64,000 bases of DNA from Acetobacterium woodii (GTDB lineage Bacteria > Bacillota > Clostridia > Eubacteriales > Eubacteriaceae): the NCBI GenBank assembly GCA_016213825.1, contig JACQZP010000030.1, positions 230,765-294,764 on the forward strand. The letters are read 5' to 3'. The notes under the pieces are model-generated. The model saw only the letters and a program-made list of their open reading frames with translations, was not told the DNA's origin and made no database searches. Both the position numbers and the translations under genes were made by a program. Positions 15,860 to 25,200 of the stretch are shown piece by piece; the stretch's first letter is position 1; the number at the start of each line of letters is the position of its first letter.

Positions 15860-16954
15860 ATGAAAAAAAGATTGGGAGTATTGATGCTTGCACTGATGCT
15901 AGTGGTTGTAAGCGTTGCAGGATGTAGTTCCGGTTCAACATCCAAGAAAAATGACGTCGTTAAGGTTGGTTTTCTTTACGTAGGACCCGCAGATGATGGT
16001 GGTTGGTCACAGGCACATGATAATGGTCGTGCAAAAATGGTGGAAAACCTGGGTGGAAAAGTTGAAACCATCGTAAAAGAAAATGTACCTGAAGAAAAAA
16101 GCGCTGTTGTTTCTTCAATCAGAGACATGGTTGACCAAGGCTGTACCATTATTTTCGGAACCAGCTATGGTTTCATGGATGGAATGGTCGAAGCTGCCAA
16201 GGAATTCCCAGATGTTAAATTTGAACACTGTTCAGGTTACATGACTGCGGATAATTTAGGAACATACTTTGGAAAAATTGAAGAACCCCGATATCTTTCT
16301 GGTATCGTTGCCGGTTTAACAACCAAAACAAATAAAATAGCCTATGTTGCAGCAATGCCAATTCCTGAAGTTATTCGTGGAATTAATGCTTTCGCACTGG
16401 GTGTCAAATCAGTAAACCCTGCCGCTACTGTTAATGTATCATGGACCAATACCTGGTATGACCCAACGGTTGAAAAAGCAGCAGCTGAAGCACTAATTCA
16501 GCAAGGCTGTGATGTAACTGCCCAGCATCAGGATTCAACAGCAACGATGGAAGCAGCTAAAGAAGCAGGAAAACTATCGATCGGTTATGACTTAAGTGCA
16601 GCCAAAACAATGCCTGAAGTCTATATGACAGCTCCACTTTGGGATTTCAGTGGGTACTATACCGATACCGTACAATCTGTAATTGATGGCACCTGGAAAT
16701 CAACACAATACTGGGGTGGTATGAATGATGGGATTGTTTTACTGGATACCTTAACAGCCCTTGCTCCTGGAACTGCACAAGGTCAAGTTGATGCTGCAAC
16801 AAAAGCCATTAAATCTGGTCAGCTGACTATTTTCGCTGGCGAATTAAAAGATCAAACCGGCACAGTAAAAGTACCAGCTGGAACATCTATGACGGATGAA
16901 GCACTTTTGAGCATGGACTGGTTTGTTGATAACGTAGTTGGTAGTTTAAAATAA
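15860..16954 (+). CDS. BMP-family (nucleoside) ABC transporter lipoprotein
   Basis: A 364-residue binding protein with a lipoprotein signal: hydrophobic helix and SVAGC lipobox with the acylated Cys at residue 22. The mature part has the BMP/PnrA pattern VGFLYVGPADDGGWSQAHDNGR, where the Trp and Asp pack on the nucleoside base, then GTSYGFMD, and HCSGY in the middle. It should deliver nucleosides to the two permeases encoded downstream. ATG 15860 follows AGGAGGAAGAG. A hairpin between this gene and the ATPase gene would make it the most expressed of the four. The precise ligand is not readable. Confidence 0.9.
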   Translation: MKKRLGVLMLALMLVVVSVAGCSSGSTSKKNDVVKVGFLYVGPADDGGWSQAHDNGRAKMVENLGGKVETIVKENVPEEKSAVVSSIRDMVDQGCTIIFGTSYGFMDGMVEAAKEFPDVKFEHCSGYMTADNLGTYFGKIEEPRYLSGIVAGLTTKTNKIAYVAAMPIPEVIRGINAFALGVKSVNPAATVNVSWTNTWYDPTVEKAAAEALIQQGCDVTAQHQDSTATMEAAKEAGKLSIGYDLSAAKTMPEVYMTAPLWDFSGYYTDTVQSVIDGTWKSTQYWGGMNDGIVLLDTLTALAPGTAQGQVDAATKAIKSGQLTIFAGELKDQTGTVKVPAGTSMTDEALLSMDWFVDNVVGSLK

Positions 16955-16970
16955 TCAAAAAATGTAATAA

Positions 16971-17006
16971 CGGACAGAGTCTCATGGCTCTGTCCGCTAT
17001 TTTTAG
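16971..17006 (+). terminator. Internal (attenuating) terminator after the binding-protein gene
   Basis: Stem CGGACAGAG/CTCTGTCCG (16971-16979 and 16988-16996) followed by CTATTTTT. It ends just before the ribosome site of the ATPase gene. Confidence 0.75.
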
Positions 17007-17019
17007 TAAAGGTGAAAGC

Positions 17020-18558
17020 ATGAACAATGATTATGTCGTTAAAATGGAAAACATCACAAAGGTTTTTGGAAAGGTCAAAGCCCTGGATCATGTGGAATTT
17101 TCATTAAAAAAGGGAGAAGTGCATGCCATCCTCGGTGAGAACGGTGCTGGAAAAAGTTCACTGATGAATGTCTTAAATGGTATCTATATGCCAGATGAAG
17201 GACAGATTGAAGTGAAAGGCCAGGCTGTCAATATTAGTTCGCCGAAAATTGCCCTGGATTTGGGTATTGGGATGTTGCCTCAGCATTATAAACTGGTCGA
17301 CGTTTTTTCGGCTCTGGAGAATGTTGCAGCCGGCAGCCGGAAGACCAGCCCCTTTTTAAATAAGAAAAAGATTTTAGATGAGATGGGGAAATTGATTGCT
17401 CAATTGGGAATGGATATTAATCCCAATAAAAAGGTTTATGAAATGTCGGTGGCCGAAAAACAAAGTTTGGAAATTTTTAAGGTGTTGTATCGTGGTGCTG
17501 ATATTTTGATCCTTGATGAACCGACAGCAGTTCTGACACCCCAGGAAATAAAGAACCTCTTTAAGATTGTCAGAAAAATGGTGGAAACCGGTTGCTCAGT
17601 GATTATTATTACCCATAAACTAGAAGAAGTCATGGAAATCAGTGACCGGATTACGATTATGCGTAAAGGTACTACGATTCAGACTGTTAATAAAGAAGAA
17701 ACCACTCCTCAGGAATTGGCGGGCATGATGGTTGGCGATGTAATGGAACTCAATGTCCCTTATGTTGCGGTGGAACGGGGCAAAAAATGTCTGGAAGTCA
17801 AAAACATCACCGCCATTGACCGTAATAAGGTTCACATTCTCGATCATGTCAGCTTCGATCTTTATGCCGGTGAAATTCTCGGGGTGGCTGGGATTGCCGG
17901 AAGCGGTCAAAAAGAATTGTGTGAAGGCATCGCCGGTCTGTATCATATTAAGTCCGGTGAAATTATTTTTGAAGGTGAAAATATTGTTGGCAAAAACCCG
18001 GAGAAAATCAGTCAAATGGGTATCAGTCTGAGTTTTGTTCCCGAGGATCGTCTGGGGATGGGTCTGGTTTCGTCAATGGATATTATTGATAATGTATTAC
18101 TTAAAGATTACCGAAACACCAAAGGAATGGGGATTTCCCGGGTAGTTTCCCGGGATAAGGCCGAAGCTTTGGTTGAACGGTTGAATGTTTCGACTCCGGC
18201 TATTGAAAATCATGCCGTCAGTTTACTTTCGGGTGGCAATATTCAAAAGGTATTGTTAGGCCGGGAAATTGAGTTGGAACCCAAACTAATGGTAACAGCC
18301 TATGCTACCCGAGGTCTGGATGTGGGATCCTCCCAGATCATTTATGAATTGTTAAATGAACAAAAAGTTAAAATGAAGCCAATTATGTATGTCGGTGAAG
18401 ATCTGGATGTTCTAATGGGACTTTGTGACCGGATTATGGTTTTGTGCGAAGGCCGCGTAACTGGTATTGTAGATCCGCGAAAAACCACCAAGGAAGCCAT
18501 TGGATTGATGATGTCCGGCGTAATGAGTGAAGGAGAAGAAACATGCTCCATATCGTAA
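17020..18558 (+). CDS. Nucleoside/sugar ABC transporter ATPase, two tandem NBDs
   Basis: A 512-residue protein with two ATPase domains as in RbsA and NupA. NBD1 has Walker A GENGAGKSS, Walker B ILILDEPTAVLTP, and a signature altered to MSVAEKQ. NBD2 has a degenerate Walker A (GIAGSGQKE), signature LSGGNIQK and the family's TRGLDVGS Walker B region. That split between catalytic and degenerate sites is normal for CUT2/BMP transporters. ATG 17020 with AAAGGTG before it starts MNNDYVVKM. It overlaps the first permease gene by 16 bp. Confidence 0.9.
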   Translation: MNNDYVVKMENITKVFGKVKALDHVEFSLKKGEVHAILGENGAGKSSLMNVLNGIYMPDEGQIEVKGQAVNISSPKIALDLGIGMLPQHYKLVDVFSALENVAAGSRKTSPFLNKKKILDEMGKLIAQLGMDINPNKKVYEMSVAEKQSLEIFKVLYRGADILILDEPTAVLTPQEIKNLFKIVRKMVETGCSVIIITHKLEEVMEISDRITIMRKGTTIQTVNKEETTPQELAGMMVGDVMELNVPYVAVERGKKCLEVKNITAIDRNKVHILDHVSFDLYAGEILGVAGIAGSGQKELCEGIAGLYHIKSGEIIFEGENIVGKNPEKISQMGISLSFVPEDRLGMGLVSSMDIIDNVLLKDYRNTKGMGISRVVSRDKAEALVERLNVSTPAIENHAVSLLSGGNIQKVLLGREIELEPKLMVTAYATRGLDVGSSQIIYELLNEQKVKMKPIMYVGEDLDVLMGLCDRIMVLCEGRVTGIVDPRKTTKEAIGLMMSGVMSEGEETCSIS

Positions 18559-19607
18559 AAAAAGATGTTCCCAAAACACGGGAAAAAATAATTGTCCGGG
18601 TACTAGCCGTTTTGGCGGCGCTGGCAGTGGCATCAATCATTGTTGTTTTTGCCGGGGCCAATCCCATTGAATTATATATTGGAATTTTTCAAGGTTGCTT
18701 TGGCACCATCCATCGATTTGCTGCGACCATTGTTAAAATGGTTCCCCTGCTGGTATTGTCCCTGGGGGTTATGATTGCTTTTAAAATGCGTTTTTGGAAT
18801 ATTGGCGCAGAAGGGCAGTTTTTGATGGGCGCAGTGGGAACAACCCTTGTGGTTCGGTCTTTCCCGAATCTACCCTTACCGATTATGCTGCTGACAATGG
18901 TACTGGTTTCCTTTGTATTTGGCGCAGTTTGGCTGATGATTCCGGCTTTTTTCAAAGCCCGTTATGGTACCAATGAAACCTTATTTACGCTGATGCTAAA
19001 TTATATCGCACTGACACTGGTAACTGCTTTGCAATATGATTTCTGGAAAGATCCGGCAGCCAATGGGATGCCTAAAATTGCCAATCTTCCCAATAATGCT
19101 TTGCTTCCCAATGTGAGTGGGTTTAATCTCAGCATTTTGATGGCGGTTATCATTGTGTTGGCGATGTATTATTTTATGAATCGATCAAAAATTGGTTTTG
19201 AAATTTCGGTATTGGGTGAAAGTGAAAATACCGCTCGATATATTGGGATTAACGTTACCAAAACCATTATGATTGCAGCTCTAATCAGCGGCGGCTTATG
19301 CGGGATTGTCGGGATGATGCAAATAACTGGTGTTAGTGGAGCCCTTTCGACTGAAATTACCGGGGGATTGGGGTTTACAGCCATCATCGTTGCCTGGTTG
19401 TCAGGGCTTAAGGTTCCTTTTGTGGTCCTAAATTCGTTTGCCTTTGCGGTGCTTCTACAGGGCGCATCTTATATTCAGACTGCTTTCCAGATTCCCGGGT
19501 CGGTGGCAGATATGATCCAGGCCATTATCCTGTTTTTTATTTTGGGAAGTGAATTTGCATTACAATATCGATTTGTTTCTGATAAAACGAAAAGTGAGGT
19601 TGCATAA
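18543..19607 (+). CDS. Nucleoside ABC transporter permease (first)
   Basis: A 354-residue membrane protein of the BPD_transp_2 (BMP/ribose) family with about ten helices. Family stretches are KMRFWNIGAEGQFLMGA, GTNETLFTLMLNYIA and the late GGLGFTAIIVAWLSGLKVP. It forms one half of the channel with the next gene's product. It starts inside the ATPase gene after AAGGAGAAGAA and ends in a TAATG overlap with the second permease. Confidence 0.9.
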   Translation: MLHIVKKDVPKTREKIIVRVLAVLAALAVASIIVVFAGANPIELYIGIFQGCFGTIHRFAATIVKMVPLLVLSLGVMIAFKMRFWNIGAEGQFLMGAVGTTLVVRSFPNLPLPIMLLTMVLVSFVFGAVWLMIPAFFKARYGTNETLFTLMLNYIALTLVTALQYDFWKDPAANGMPKIANLPNNALLPNVSGFNLSILMAVIIVLAMYYFMNRSKIGFEISVLGESENTARYIGINVTKTIMIAALISGGLCGIVGMMQITGVSGALSTEITGGLGFTAIIVAWLSGLKVPFVVLNSFAFAVLLQGASYIQTAFQIPGSVADMIQAIILFFILGSEFALQYRFVSDKTKSEVA

Positions 19608-20539
19608 TGGAATTTATCTTTTTCTTAGCTGCGGCTGTTAAAGCCGGAACCTGTTTACTTTATGCAACATTGGGAGAAATTATTTCTGAAAAAGTGGGAC
19701 ACCTCAATCTTGGGGTTGAAGGGATGATGCAAATGGGAGCGGTTATTGGCTTTATTGCCGGGTTCACCTTTGGTAACCCCTATGTGGCTGTGTTGTGTGC
19801 TGCCATTGCCGGTGCCGCAGGCGCTTTGATTTATGGATTCCTGACGATTAGCTTAAAGGCTAATCAGGTTGTTACCGGACTTACCCTCAGTATTTTTGGG
19901 GTTGGTTTTGCGGCTTTCTTCGGTAAGAACTTCGTCGGAAAAAAAGTGCCGGAAGCGATCACCACTTTTTTTGCACCAATCAAGCTACCCTTGTTGGGGG
20001 ATATTCCCTATATTGGACAGATCTTTTTTAACCAGAGTGTCTATGTCTATTTTTCATATATCTTGGTGATTGCCATTTATATTTATCTCTATAAAACCAA
20101 GTGGGGGCTGAATACCCGGATGATCGGGGAGAATCCGGTGGCGGCAGACGCCAGTGGGATTCCCGTAGATAAATATAAGTATTTTAATATTGCGCTTTGC
20201 GGAGCGTTGTGCGGTTTAGGTGGTGCCTTTTTATCGCTGGTATACATTAGTATTTATCCGGTTAATGTAGTTAGTGGCCGAGGCTGGATTGCCGTGGCCC
20301 TGGTTATCTTTGCCATGTGGAATCCGGGTAAAGCGATGTTGGGGGCCTACTTCTTTGGGGCCCTGGATATTGCCAGCTTCTGGCTCCAGCAATATACCCT
20401 GCCGGTTTCGATTTATTTATTCACGGCCCTGCCGTACTTGGCAACTGTTTTCGTATTGATCTTTACATCGATGCGAAAAAGCAGTAATAAAAAAGAGCCG
20501 GCCTGGCTGGGAAAAAATTATTTCAAGGAAGACCGATAA
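19607..20539 (+). CDS. Nucleoside ABC transporter permease (second)
   Basis: A 310-residue membrane protein of the same family, about nine helices, with GHLNLGVEGMMQMGAV near the N-terminus, KANQVVTGLTLSIFGVG in the middle and GRGWIAVALVIFAMWNP near the end. It is translationally coupled to the first permease by a 1-bp overlap and completes the binding protein-ATPase-permease-permease operon. Confidence 0.9.
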   Translation: MEFIFFLAAAVKAGTCLLYATLGEIISEKVGHLNLGVEGMMQMGAVIGFIAGFTFGNPYVAVLCAAIAGAAGALIYGFLTISLKANQVVTGLTLSIFGVGFAAFFGKNFVGKKVPEAITTFFAPIKLPLLGDIPYIGQIFFNQSVYVYFSYILVIAIYIYLYKTKWGLNTRMIGENPVAADASGIPVDKYKYFNIALCGALCGLGGAFLSLVYISIYPVNVVSGRGWIAVALVIFAMWNPGKAMLGAYFFGALDIASFWLQQYTLPVSIYLFTALPYLATVFVLIFTSMRKSSNKKEPAWLGKNYFKEDR

Positions 20540-20556
20540 ACAAAAATTTATTAATA

Positions 20557-20585
20557 AAGGCCGTCTTATTAAGGCGGTTCTTTTA
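20557..20585 (+). terminator. Likely terminator of the nucleoside transporter operon
   Basis: Stem CCGTCTT/AAGGCGG (one G-T pair) with loop ATT, then TTCTTTT. Weaker than the others in the window. Confidence 0.55.
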
Positions 20586-20683
20586 CAACCAAAACTGTCT
20601 CTATTTGGAAGACAGGTGTCACCATTACTCAAACCATAGATGTAAGCCAGAAAGTGCTTTATGGTTTTAAAATGAAAAAACTA

Positions 20684-20692
20684 TGATATAAT
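20684..20692 (+). promoter_or_regulatory. Extended -10 promoter of aroB
   Basis: TGA directly before TATAAT (20687-20692), 30 bp before the aroB start. No good -35 box is present at 17 bp. Confidence 0.5.
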
Positions 20693-20722
20693 AGAGGATA
20701 AGATTTTAAAGGAGCCGAGAGA

Positions 20723-21790
20723 ATGAAGGAATTAATTTGCAAAACAGAGAATACACACCAGTACCCCATTATCATTGAAAAAGGTATTAAAGGGCGGTTA
20801 TCCCAAATGAAAGCCCTTTTTTCCCAGTATCATAAAGTTGTTATTATTACCGATAAAAATGTTGCCAAAGAATATTTAAGCGAGGTGGAACGACAGGTTC
20901 GCTTGGCCGGACCGAAAGTTTATAGCATTGTTATTCCGCCAGGAGAGCAAAGCAAGTGTCTGGAACAAACCGCTGAGATTTACAATGAATTGGTTAAGTG
21001 CAACATTACCCGCAGTGATGCCATTTTGACATTGGGCGGTGGGGTTGTTGGTGATTTAGGCGGCTTTTGTGCGGCAACCTACCTTAGAGGAATCGATTTA
21101 ATTCAGGTGCCTACTTCGCTCTTGGCTCAGGTTGACAGCAGCGTCGGTGGAAAAGTTGGGATTGATCTGGATTATGGAAAGAACCTGGTGGGAGCATTTC
21201 ATCAACCCAAGGCAGTTATCATTGATCCGCTTTTTCTGGAAACACTGGAAGATCATTACATGATTGATGGCATGGGCGAGGTGATCAAATATGGCTGCAT
21301 TAGCAGTGCGCCGCTTTTCGTCAAACTGATGGGGTATGCCTATTATGAAGATCTGGTAGAAGACATGGAAGAAATCATTTCCAAATGCTGTCAGATTAAA
21401 CGTGATGTGGTGCAAACCGACGAACACGAACAGGGTTTAAGACGGATATTAAACTTTGGTCACACAGTGGGCCATGTGGTGGAGACCTATTTTAAATTTA
21501 AAAAATATTCTCATGGCGAAGCCGTTGCTATCGGGATGGCTCAGATCACCAAAAAAACAGTAGAAGAGGGCATCACTCAAAAAGACACCTATGACAATAT
21601 CATTGAAATACTGGAAAATTATGGATTGCCCACTGAACTTCCCAAGATGCCACTGGATAAGGTACAGGAAATTCTGTTCACTGATAAGAAATTTGAAAAT
21701 GACTCACTCTATGTCTGTGCGCTGGAAAAAATTGGTAAGGCACAGATTGTCAAAATTCAGAAACAACAGGCCATCGAGCTCTTTAGATAA
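20723..21790 (+). CDS. aroB: 3-Dehydroquinate synthase
   Basis: A 355-residue enzyme that converts DAHP to 3-dehydroquinate, the second step of the shikimate pathway. It has the NAD-binding LTLGGGVVGDLGGFCAATYLRG and the active-site stretches VPTSLLAQVDSSVGGKVGID, the metal-ligand Glu in GMGEVIKYG, and the two His regions LNFGHTVGHVVE and SHGEAVAIGM. ATG follows AAAGGAGCCGAG. It heads an aro group but is separated from aroA by 190 bp containing repeat R2. Confidence 0.95.
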   Translation: MKELICKTENTHQYPIIIEKGIKGRLSQMKALFSQYHKVVIITDKNVAKEYLSEVERQVRLAGPKVYSIVIPPGEQSKCLEQTAEIYNELVKCNITRSDAILTLGGGVVGDLGGFCAATYLRGIDLIQVPTSLLAQVDSSVGGKVGIDLDYGKNLVGAFHQPKAVIIDPLFLETLEDHYMIDGMGEVIKYGCISSAPLFVKLMGYAYYEDLVEDMEEIISKCCQIKRDVVQTDEHEQGLRRILNFGHTVGHVVETYFKFKKYSHGEAVAIGMAQITKKTVEEGITQKDTYDNIIEILENYGLPTELPKMPLDKVQEILFTDKKFENDSLYVCALEKIGKAQIVKIQKQQAIELFR

Positions 21791-21820
21791 TTGAAATAGC
21801 TTAGTGCGATGAAAACTACC

Positions 21821-21918
21821 GTACCGACCAATTGTTAATCTGTTGTTTGCTGCAGGATCGGACAGGCTACGCCGTGTTCGCCCTGATGCAAACAACATGA
21901 TGTAACGATTGTCGGTAC
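21821..21918. repeat. Palindromic repeat R2 (subfamily A)
   Basis: A 98-bp nested palindrome between aroB and aroA. The outer arms are GTACCGACCAATTGTTA and TAACGATTGTCGGTAC, the inner arms GTTGTTTGC and GCAAACAAC, and the core is CGGACAGGCTACGCCGTGTTCG. The reverse complement of R3 matches it almost throughout. Confidence 0.8.
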
Positions 21919-21982
21919 TGGGTTGTTTGTTTATCTTGAGGTTTATAGCATTTCTAGTAAAAAGAAAAAAACGAGGAAGAAA

Positions 21983-23284
21983 ATGAGAACGATAGAGATT
22001 ACACCGAGGTTATTAACGGGCGGTTTGGAAATACCGCCGTCAAAAAGTGTCAGCCACCGGGCGATCATCGCGGCGGGACTGGCTCATGGTGAAAGCGTGA
22101 TTTCAAATGTGCTGATGTCCCAGGATATGATTGCCACCTGTAATGCGATGGTCGCCTTGGGGGCAAATATTACCTATCAGGAAGAAGCAAATAAGCGCTA
22201 TACCTTAACAATAAAAGGGTGTGATCCCCTGGAACTGAAGACTGAAACAATTGACTGTAATGAATCGGGATCGACGCTCCGTTTTATTATTCCGATTGTG
22301 TTGCTTCAGCCAAAACGGGCGGTGATTACCGGAAAAGGCCGTTTGGTTACCCGGCCGATGAAGCCCTTTTATGAGATATTTGAAGAAAAATCAATTCACT
22401 ATGAACACTTAACTAAAGAACAGGATTTACCACTGGCTCTGGAAGGCCGCTTAACTCCGGGAACTTACCGGATCGACGGCGGGGTCAGTTCTCAGTTTAT
22501 TACTGGACTGCTGTTTGCATTACCACTGCTGACCGAGGATTCGGTCATTGAACTGACATCAACCCTGGAATCCAAGCCTTATATCGATATCACCCTGGAT
22601 GTGTTAAACGCTTTTGGAATTGAGATTGTCAATGAAAACGACCAGCGCTTTCTAATTAAAGGCAATCAGGCCTATACACCCTGCCATTATCGGGTAGAAG
22701 GCGATTTTTCTCAAGGGGCTTTCTGGTTGGTCGCCGGGACCATTGGTGAAATGATGGATTGTCAGGATTTAAACTATAACTCTCAGCAAGGGGATAAGGT
22801 CATTGTCGACATCCTCAAAGAAATGGGTGGTGATATCCGTGTTGAAGCGGATAAACTGGTGGTAAAAAAATCACAAACCCAGGGAACGGTCATCGATGTT
22901 TCCCAATGTCCGGACCTGGTACCAATTTTAGGGGTGCTTGGCAGTTTGAGCAGCGGCACGACCACGATTGTCAATGGCGAACGGCTGCGATTCAAGGAAT
23001 CGGATCGGCTGATGGCCACGGCAGATGTGCTTAATAAACTGGGCGGTAAGGTTGAAGAAACTTCTGATGGACTGGTGATTCACGGAATCGAGGGGTTTAC
23101 CGGAGGACATGTGCAAAGTCATAACGATCACCGGATTGCCATGGCCGTGGCCATTGCTTCCATCTGCGCCGACGGCAAGATTGTCTTAGATGGGGCCGAA
23201 TCGGTTAATAAATCTTATCCTCATTTTTGGGAAGATTTCAAAGAAATGGGAGGTGAGTGGATTGGGCTCGACATGGGGAAATAA
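21983..23284 (+). CDS. aroA: EPSP synthase (3-phosphoshikimate 1-carboxyvinyltransferase)
   Basis: A 433-residue enzyme joining shikimate-3-phosphate with PEP. It has the KSVSHRA motif near residue 16, NESGSTLRFIIPI (the PEP and phosphate site), GRLVTRPMKPF, SSQFITGLLFALP, and near the end the LRFKESDRL and DHRIAMA motifs. ATG 21983 follows ACGAGGAAGA; an in-frame start 60 bp upstream would lie next to repeat R2 and is less likely. It overlaps aroC by 23 bp. Confidence 0.95.
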   Translation: MRTIEITPRLLTGGLEIPPSKSVSHRAIIAAGLAHGESVISNVLMSQDMIATCNAMVALGANITYQEEANKRYTLTIKGCDPLELKTETIDCNESGSTLRFIIPIVLLQPKRAVITGKGRLVTRPMKPFYEIFEEKSIHYEHLTKEQDLPLALEGRLTPGTYRIDGGVSSQFITGLLFALPLLTEDSVIELTSTLESKPYIDITLDVLNAFGIEIVNENDQRFLIKGNQAYTPCHYRVEGDFSQGAFWLVAGTIGEMMDCQDLNYNSQQGDKVIVDILKEMGGDIRVEADKLVVKKSQTQGTVIDVSQCPDLVPILGVLGSLSSGTTTIVNGERLRFKESDRLMATADVLNKLGGKVEETSDGLVIHGIEGFTGGHVQSHNDHRIAMAVAIASICADGKIVLDGAESVNKSYPHFWEDFKEMGGEWIGLDMGK

Positions 23285-24341
23285 ATTTAAGGTATCCATT
23301 TTTGGGGAATCCCATGGCCATGGGATTGGTGCTGTTATTGATGGCCTGCCATCAGGCATTACGATTGATCTGGAACGGGTTCAGCACGAACTGAACCGTC
23401 GAGCAGCCCGGGGTAATCCGCTGGCAACCCCTCGAAAAGAAGGGGATCAGATTGAAATCCTCAGTGGGATTTTTAACGGTAAAACTACTGGCGCACCTTT
23501 AGCGGGACTGATTTGCAACGAAAATACCCGTTCAGGGGATTATGCCAAAACAAAAGATCTGATGCGTCCCGGTCACGCTGACTATGCAGCCAACGCCAGA
23601 TACGACGGTTTTCAGGATTACCGGGGCGGTGGCCACTTTTCTGGCCGACTGACGGCACCACTGGTTTTTGCAGGGGCTATTGCCAAAGAAATCCTCCGCG
23701 AAACACAACCGGAGATCGGAATTGGCAGCCGGATCGTTTCAATAGCAAATGTGAAAGACGAACCGATCAAAGATTGGAAACGATATGAGACGTTAAGCAA
23801 GGGTTTTGAAAACCCGGCGTTTCCCCTTTACCATGCCAATCTTGAAGATCCGATGAAACAAGCGATTATTGCCGCTATGGAGGATGACGATTCAGTGGGC
23901 GGAATTGTCGAAGGCTTTATCACCGGGGTAAAACCAGGAATTGGTAATCCTTTTTTCGAATCGATTGAGAGTCGCTTGTCTGCGTTGCTGTTTTCCATCC
24001 CCGCAGTCAAAGGAGTCACCTTTGGTGCCGGTTTTGATATGGCTGAGCATCGCGGCTCGGAAACCAACGATGCGCTGAGAATCGAAAATGGGCAGATTGA
24101 AACCCTGACCAATAACAATGGCGGGATTAACGGTGGTATTTCCAACGGTATGCCGATTGTTTTTCAGTTGGCTTTTAAACCGACCCCATCCATTGGGAAA
24201 GAACAACAAACCATTAATCTGGCTGAAATGAAGGACGCTACCTTAAAAATAGAGGGGCGCCATGATCCCTGTATTGTTGTTAGAGCCTTTCCGGTAGTAG
24301 AAGCGGTGACGGCGATTTGCATGGCAGATTTTTTACTTTGA
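23262..24341 (+). CDS. aroC: Chorismate synthase
   Basis: A 359-residue FMN-dependent enzyme making chorismate from EPSP. The N-terminus read from TTG 23262 is MGSTWGNKFKVSIFGESHGH, the usual start, and GGGAGGTGAG stands 5-6 bp before it; a longer frame start at 23190 would lie inside aroA. Conserved parts: GLPSGITID, RPGHADY, FSGRLTAPLVFAGAIA, and RHDPCIVVRAFPVVEAV at the end. It overlaps aroA, so the two are translated from one message. Confidence 0.95.
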   Translation: MGSTWGNKFKVSIFGESHGHGIGAVIDGLPSGITIDLERVQHELNRRAARGNPLATPRKEGDQIEILSGIFNGKTTGAPLAGLICNENTRSGDYAKTKDLMRPGHADYAANARYDGFQDYRGGGHFSGRLTAPLVFAGAIAKEILRETQPEIGIGSRIVSIANVKDEPIKDWKRYETLSKGFENPAFPLYHANLEDPMKQAIIAAMEDDDSVGGIVEGFITGVKPGIGNPFFESIESRLSALLFSIPAVKGVTFGAGFDMAEHRGSETNDALRIENGQIETLTNNNGGINGGISNGMPIVFQLAFKPTPSIGKEQQTINLAEMKDATLKIEGRHDPCIVVRAFPVVEAVTAICMADFLL

Positions 24342-24366
24342 TTTTTCACATTACGGAGGTAGCTAA

Positions 24367-24663
24367 TTGAAGTCATTAGATGAAATTAGAAATAAGATAG
24401 ATGAGATTGATGCACAAATGCGGGTGCTTTTTGAACAGCGAATGGATTGTATAAAATCGGTGGCTGAATATAAATTCAGTAATCATGGTAATATATTCGA
24501 TCAAAGCCGGGAAGAAAAAATGCTGGAAAAAAATCTGATTCAATTGAAAAATAAGGAGTATACCAAAGAATATGAGCGCTTTTTACAGGAGATTCTAATC
24601 TCCAGTAAGGACTATCAGAAAGATTGGATTCAAAAACAAGAAATACTCGAAAGAGGCAAATAA
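24367..24663 (+). CDS. Chorismate mutase (AroQ class)
   Basis: A 98-residue all-helical protein starting at TTG with GGAGGT 7 bp upstream. It opens LDEIRNKIDEIDAQMRVLFEQRMDCIKSVAEYK (broken here into its two known halves: the first helix up to LFEQR with the conserved Arg, then KSVAEYK with the catalytic Lys), followed by FDQSREEKML and a closing helix. It converts chorismate to prephenate and fits directly after aroC. No prephenate dehydratase or dehydrogenase domain is fused. Confidence 0.88.
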   Translation: MKSLDEIRNKIDEIDAQMRVLFEQRMDCIKSVAEYKFSNHGNIFDQSREEKMLEKNLIQLKNKEYTKEYERFLQEILISSKDYQKDWIQKQEILERGK

Positions 24664-24664
24664 A

Positions 24665-25009
24665 ATGGATCTTGAAATGTTGGCTATTGTTGCTGTTATT
24701 GTCATTCCCGGGTATTTTATTGTGAGTTATTTTACCAAAGTTCTATATTCTCAAAGTAGTAAGATGGATGAAAGTACCGAAGAGCATCGTCGCAACCAAC
24801 CATATGAAAGTGGAACAAATAAGGAAGACAGAGGATCAAACGATACTGACGATTTGAAAAAAATCAAATTTCATAAACGAGCGAAAAAGAAAATCGTTAA
24901 ACTAAATAAAAAGAGCGATAATCCGGTCATCAGTAAATATCGTAAACAGGCAAAAAAACAAGAGATACATATCGAAAATATCAATAAAAGTGACAAATTG
25001 ACCCCATAA
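24665..25009 (+). CDS. Small single-span membrane protein, unknown
   Basis: A 114-residue protein starting 1 bp after the chorismate mutase gene. It has an N-terminal membrane helix (about residues 4-26) and then a charged tail very rich in Lys, Ser and Asn. I do not recognise a family. The tight spacing says it belongs to the aro message. Its tail looks disordered. Confidence 0.6.
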   Translation: MDLEMLAIVAVIVIPGYFIVSYFTKVLYSQSSKMDESTEEHRRNQPYESGTNKEDRGSNDTDDLKKIKFHKRAKKKIVKLNKKSDNPVISKYRKQAKKQEIHIENINKSDKLTP

Positions 25010-25096
25010 AACAGAGTTAATCAGGAAGAATGAGTTATTTAAAAAAATAATTCGCAATTCATGAAAAAATAGCTTTAATATTTGGGCGCAATTTTA

Positions 25097-25102
25097 TATA
25101 AT
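25097..25102 (+). promoter_or_regulatory. -10 element of the pyruvate carboxylase promoter
   Basis: A perfect TATAAT preceded by TTTTA. The -35 region at the matching distance (TTTAAT) is weak. It lies about 100 bp before the start codon. Confidence 0.4.
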
Positions 25103-25137
25103 AGCTACAATTAATTTTTTACAGATGAGAATTATTC

Positions 25138-25180
25138 ATGCATAAAAATGCACATGAAAAAATGCATCAAAAAAATGCAT
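25138..25180 (+). repeat. Four ATGCAT/ATGCAC units in the pyruvate carboxylase leader
   Basis: ATGCAT at 25138, 25162 and 25175 and ATGCAC at 25148, separated by A-rich runs, within 43 bp of the leader and just before the ribosome site. The units could be protein-binding sites, or a short leader peptide rich in His, Lys and Met, since the stretch is open in the pyc frame. Confidence 0.5.
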
Positions 25181-25200
25181 ATAAGAAAGTAGAAGGAAAT

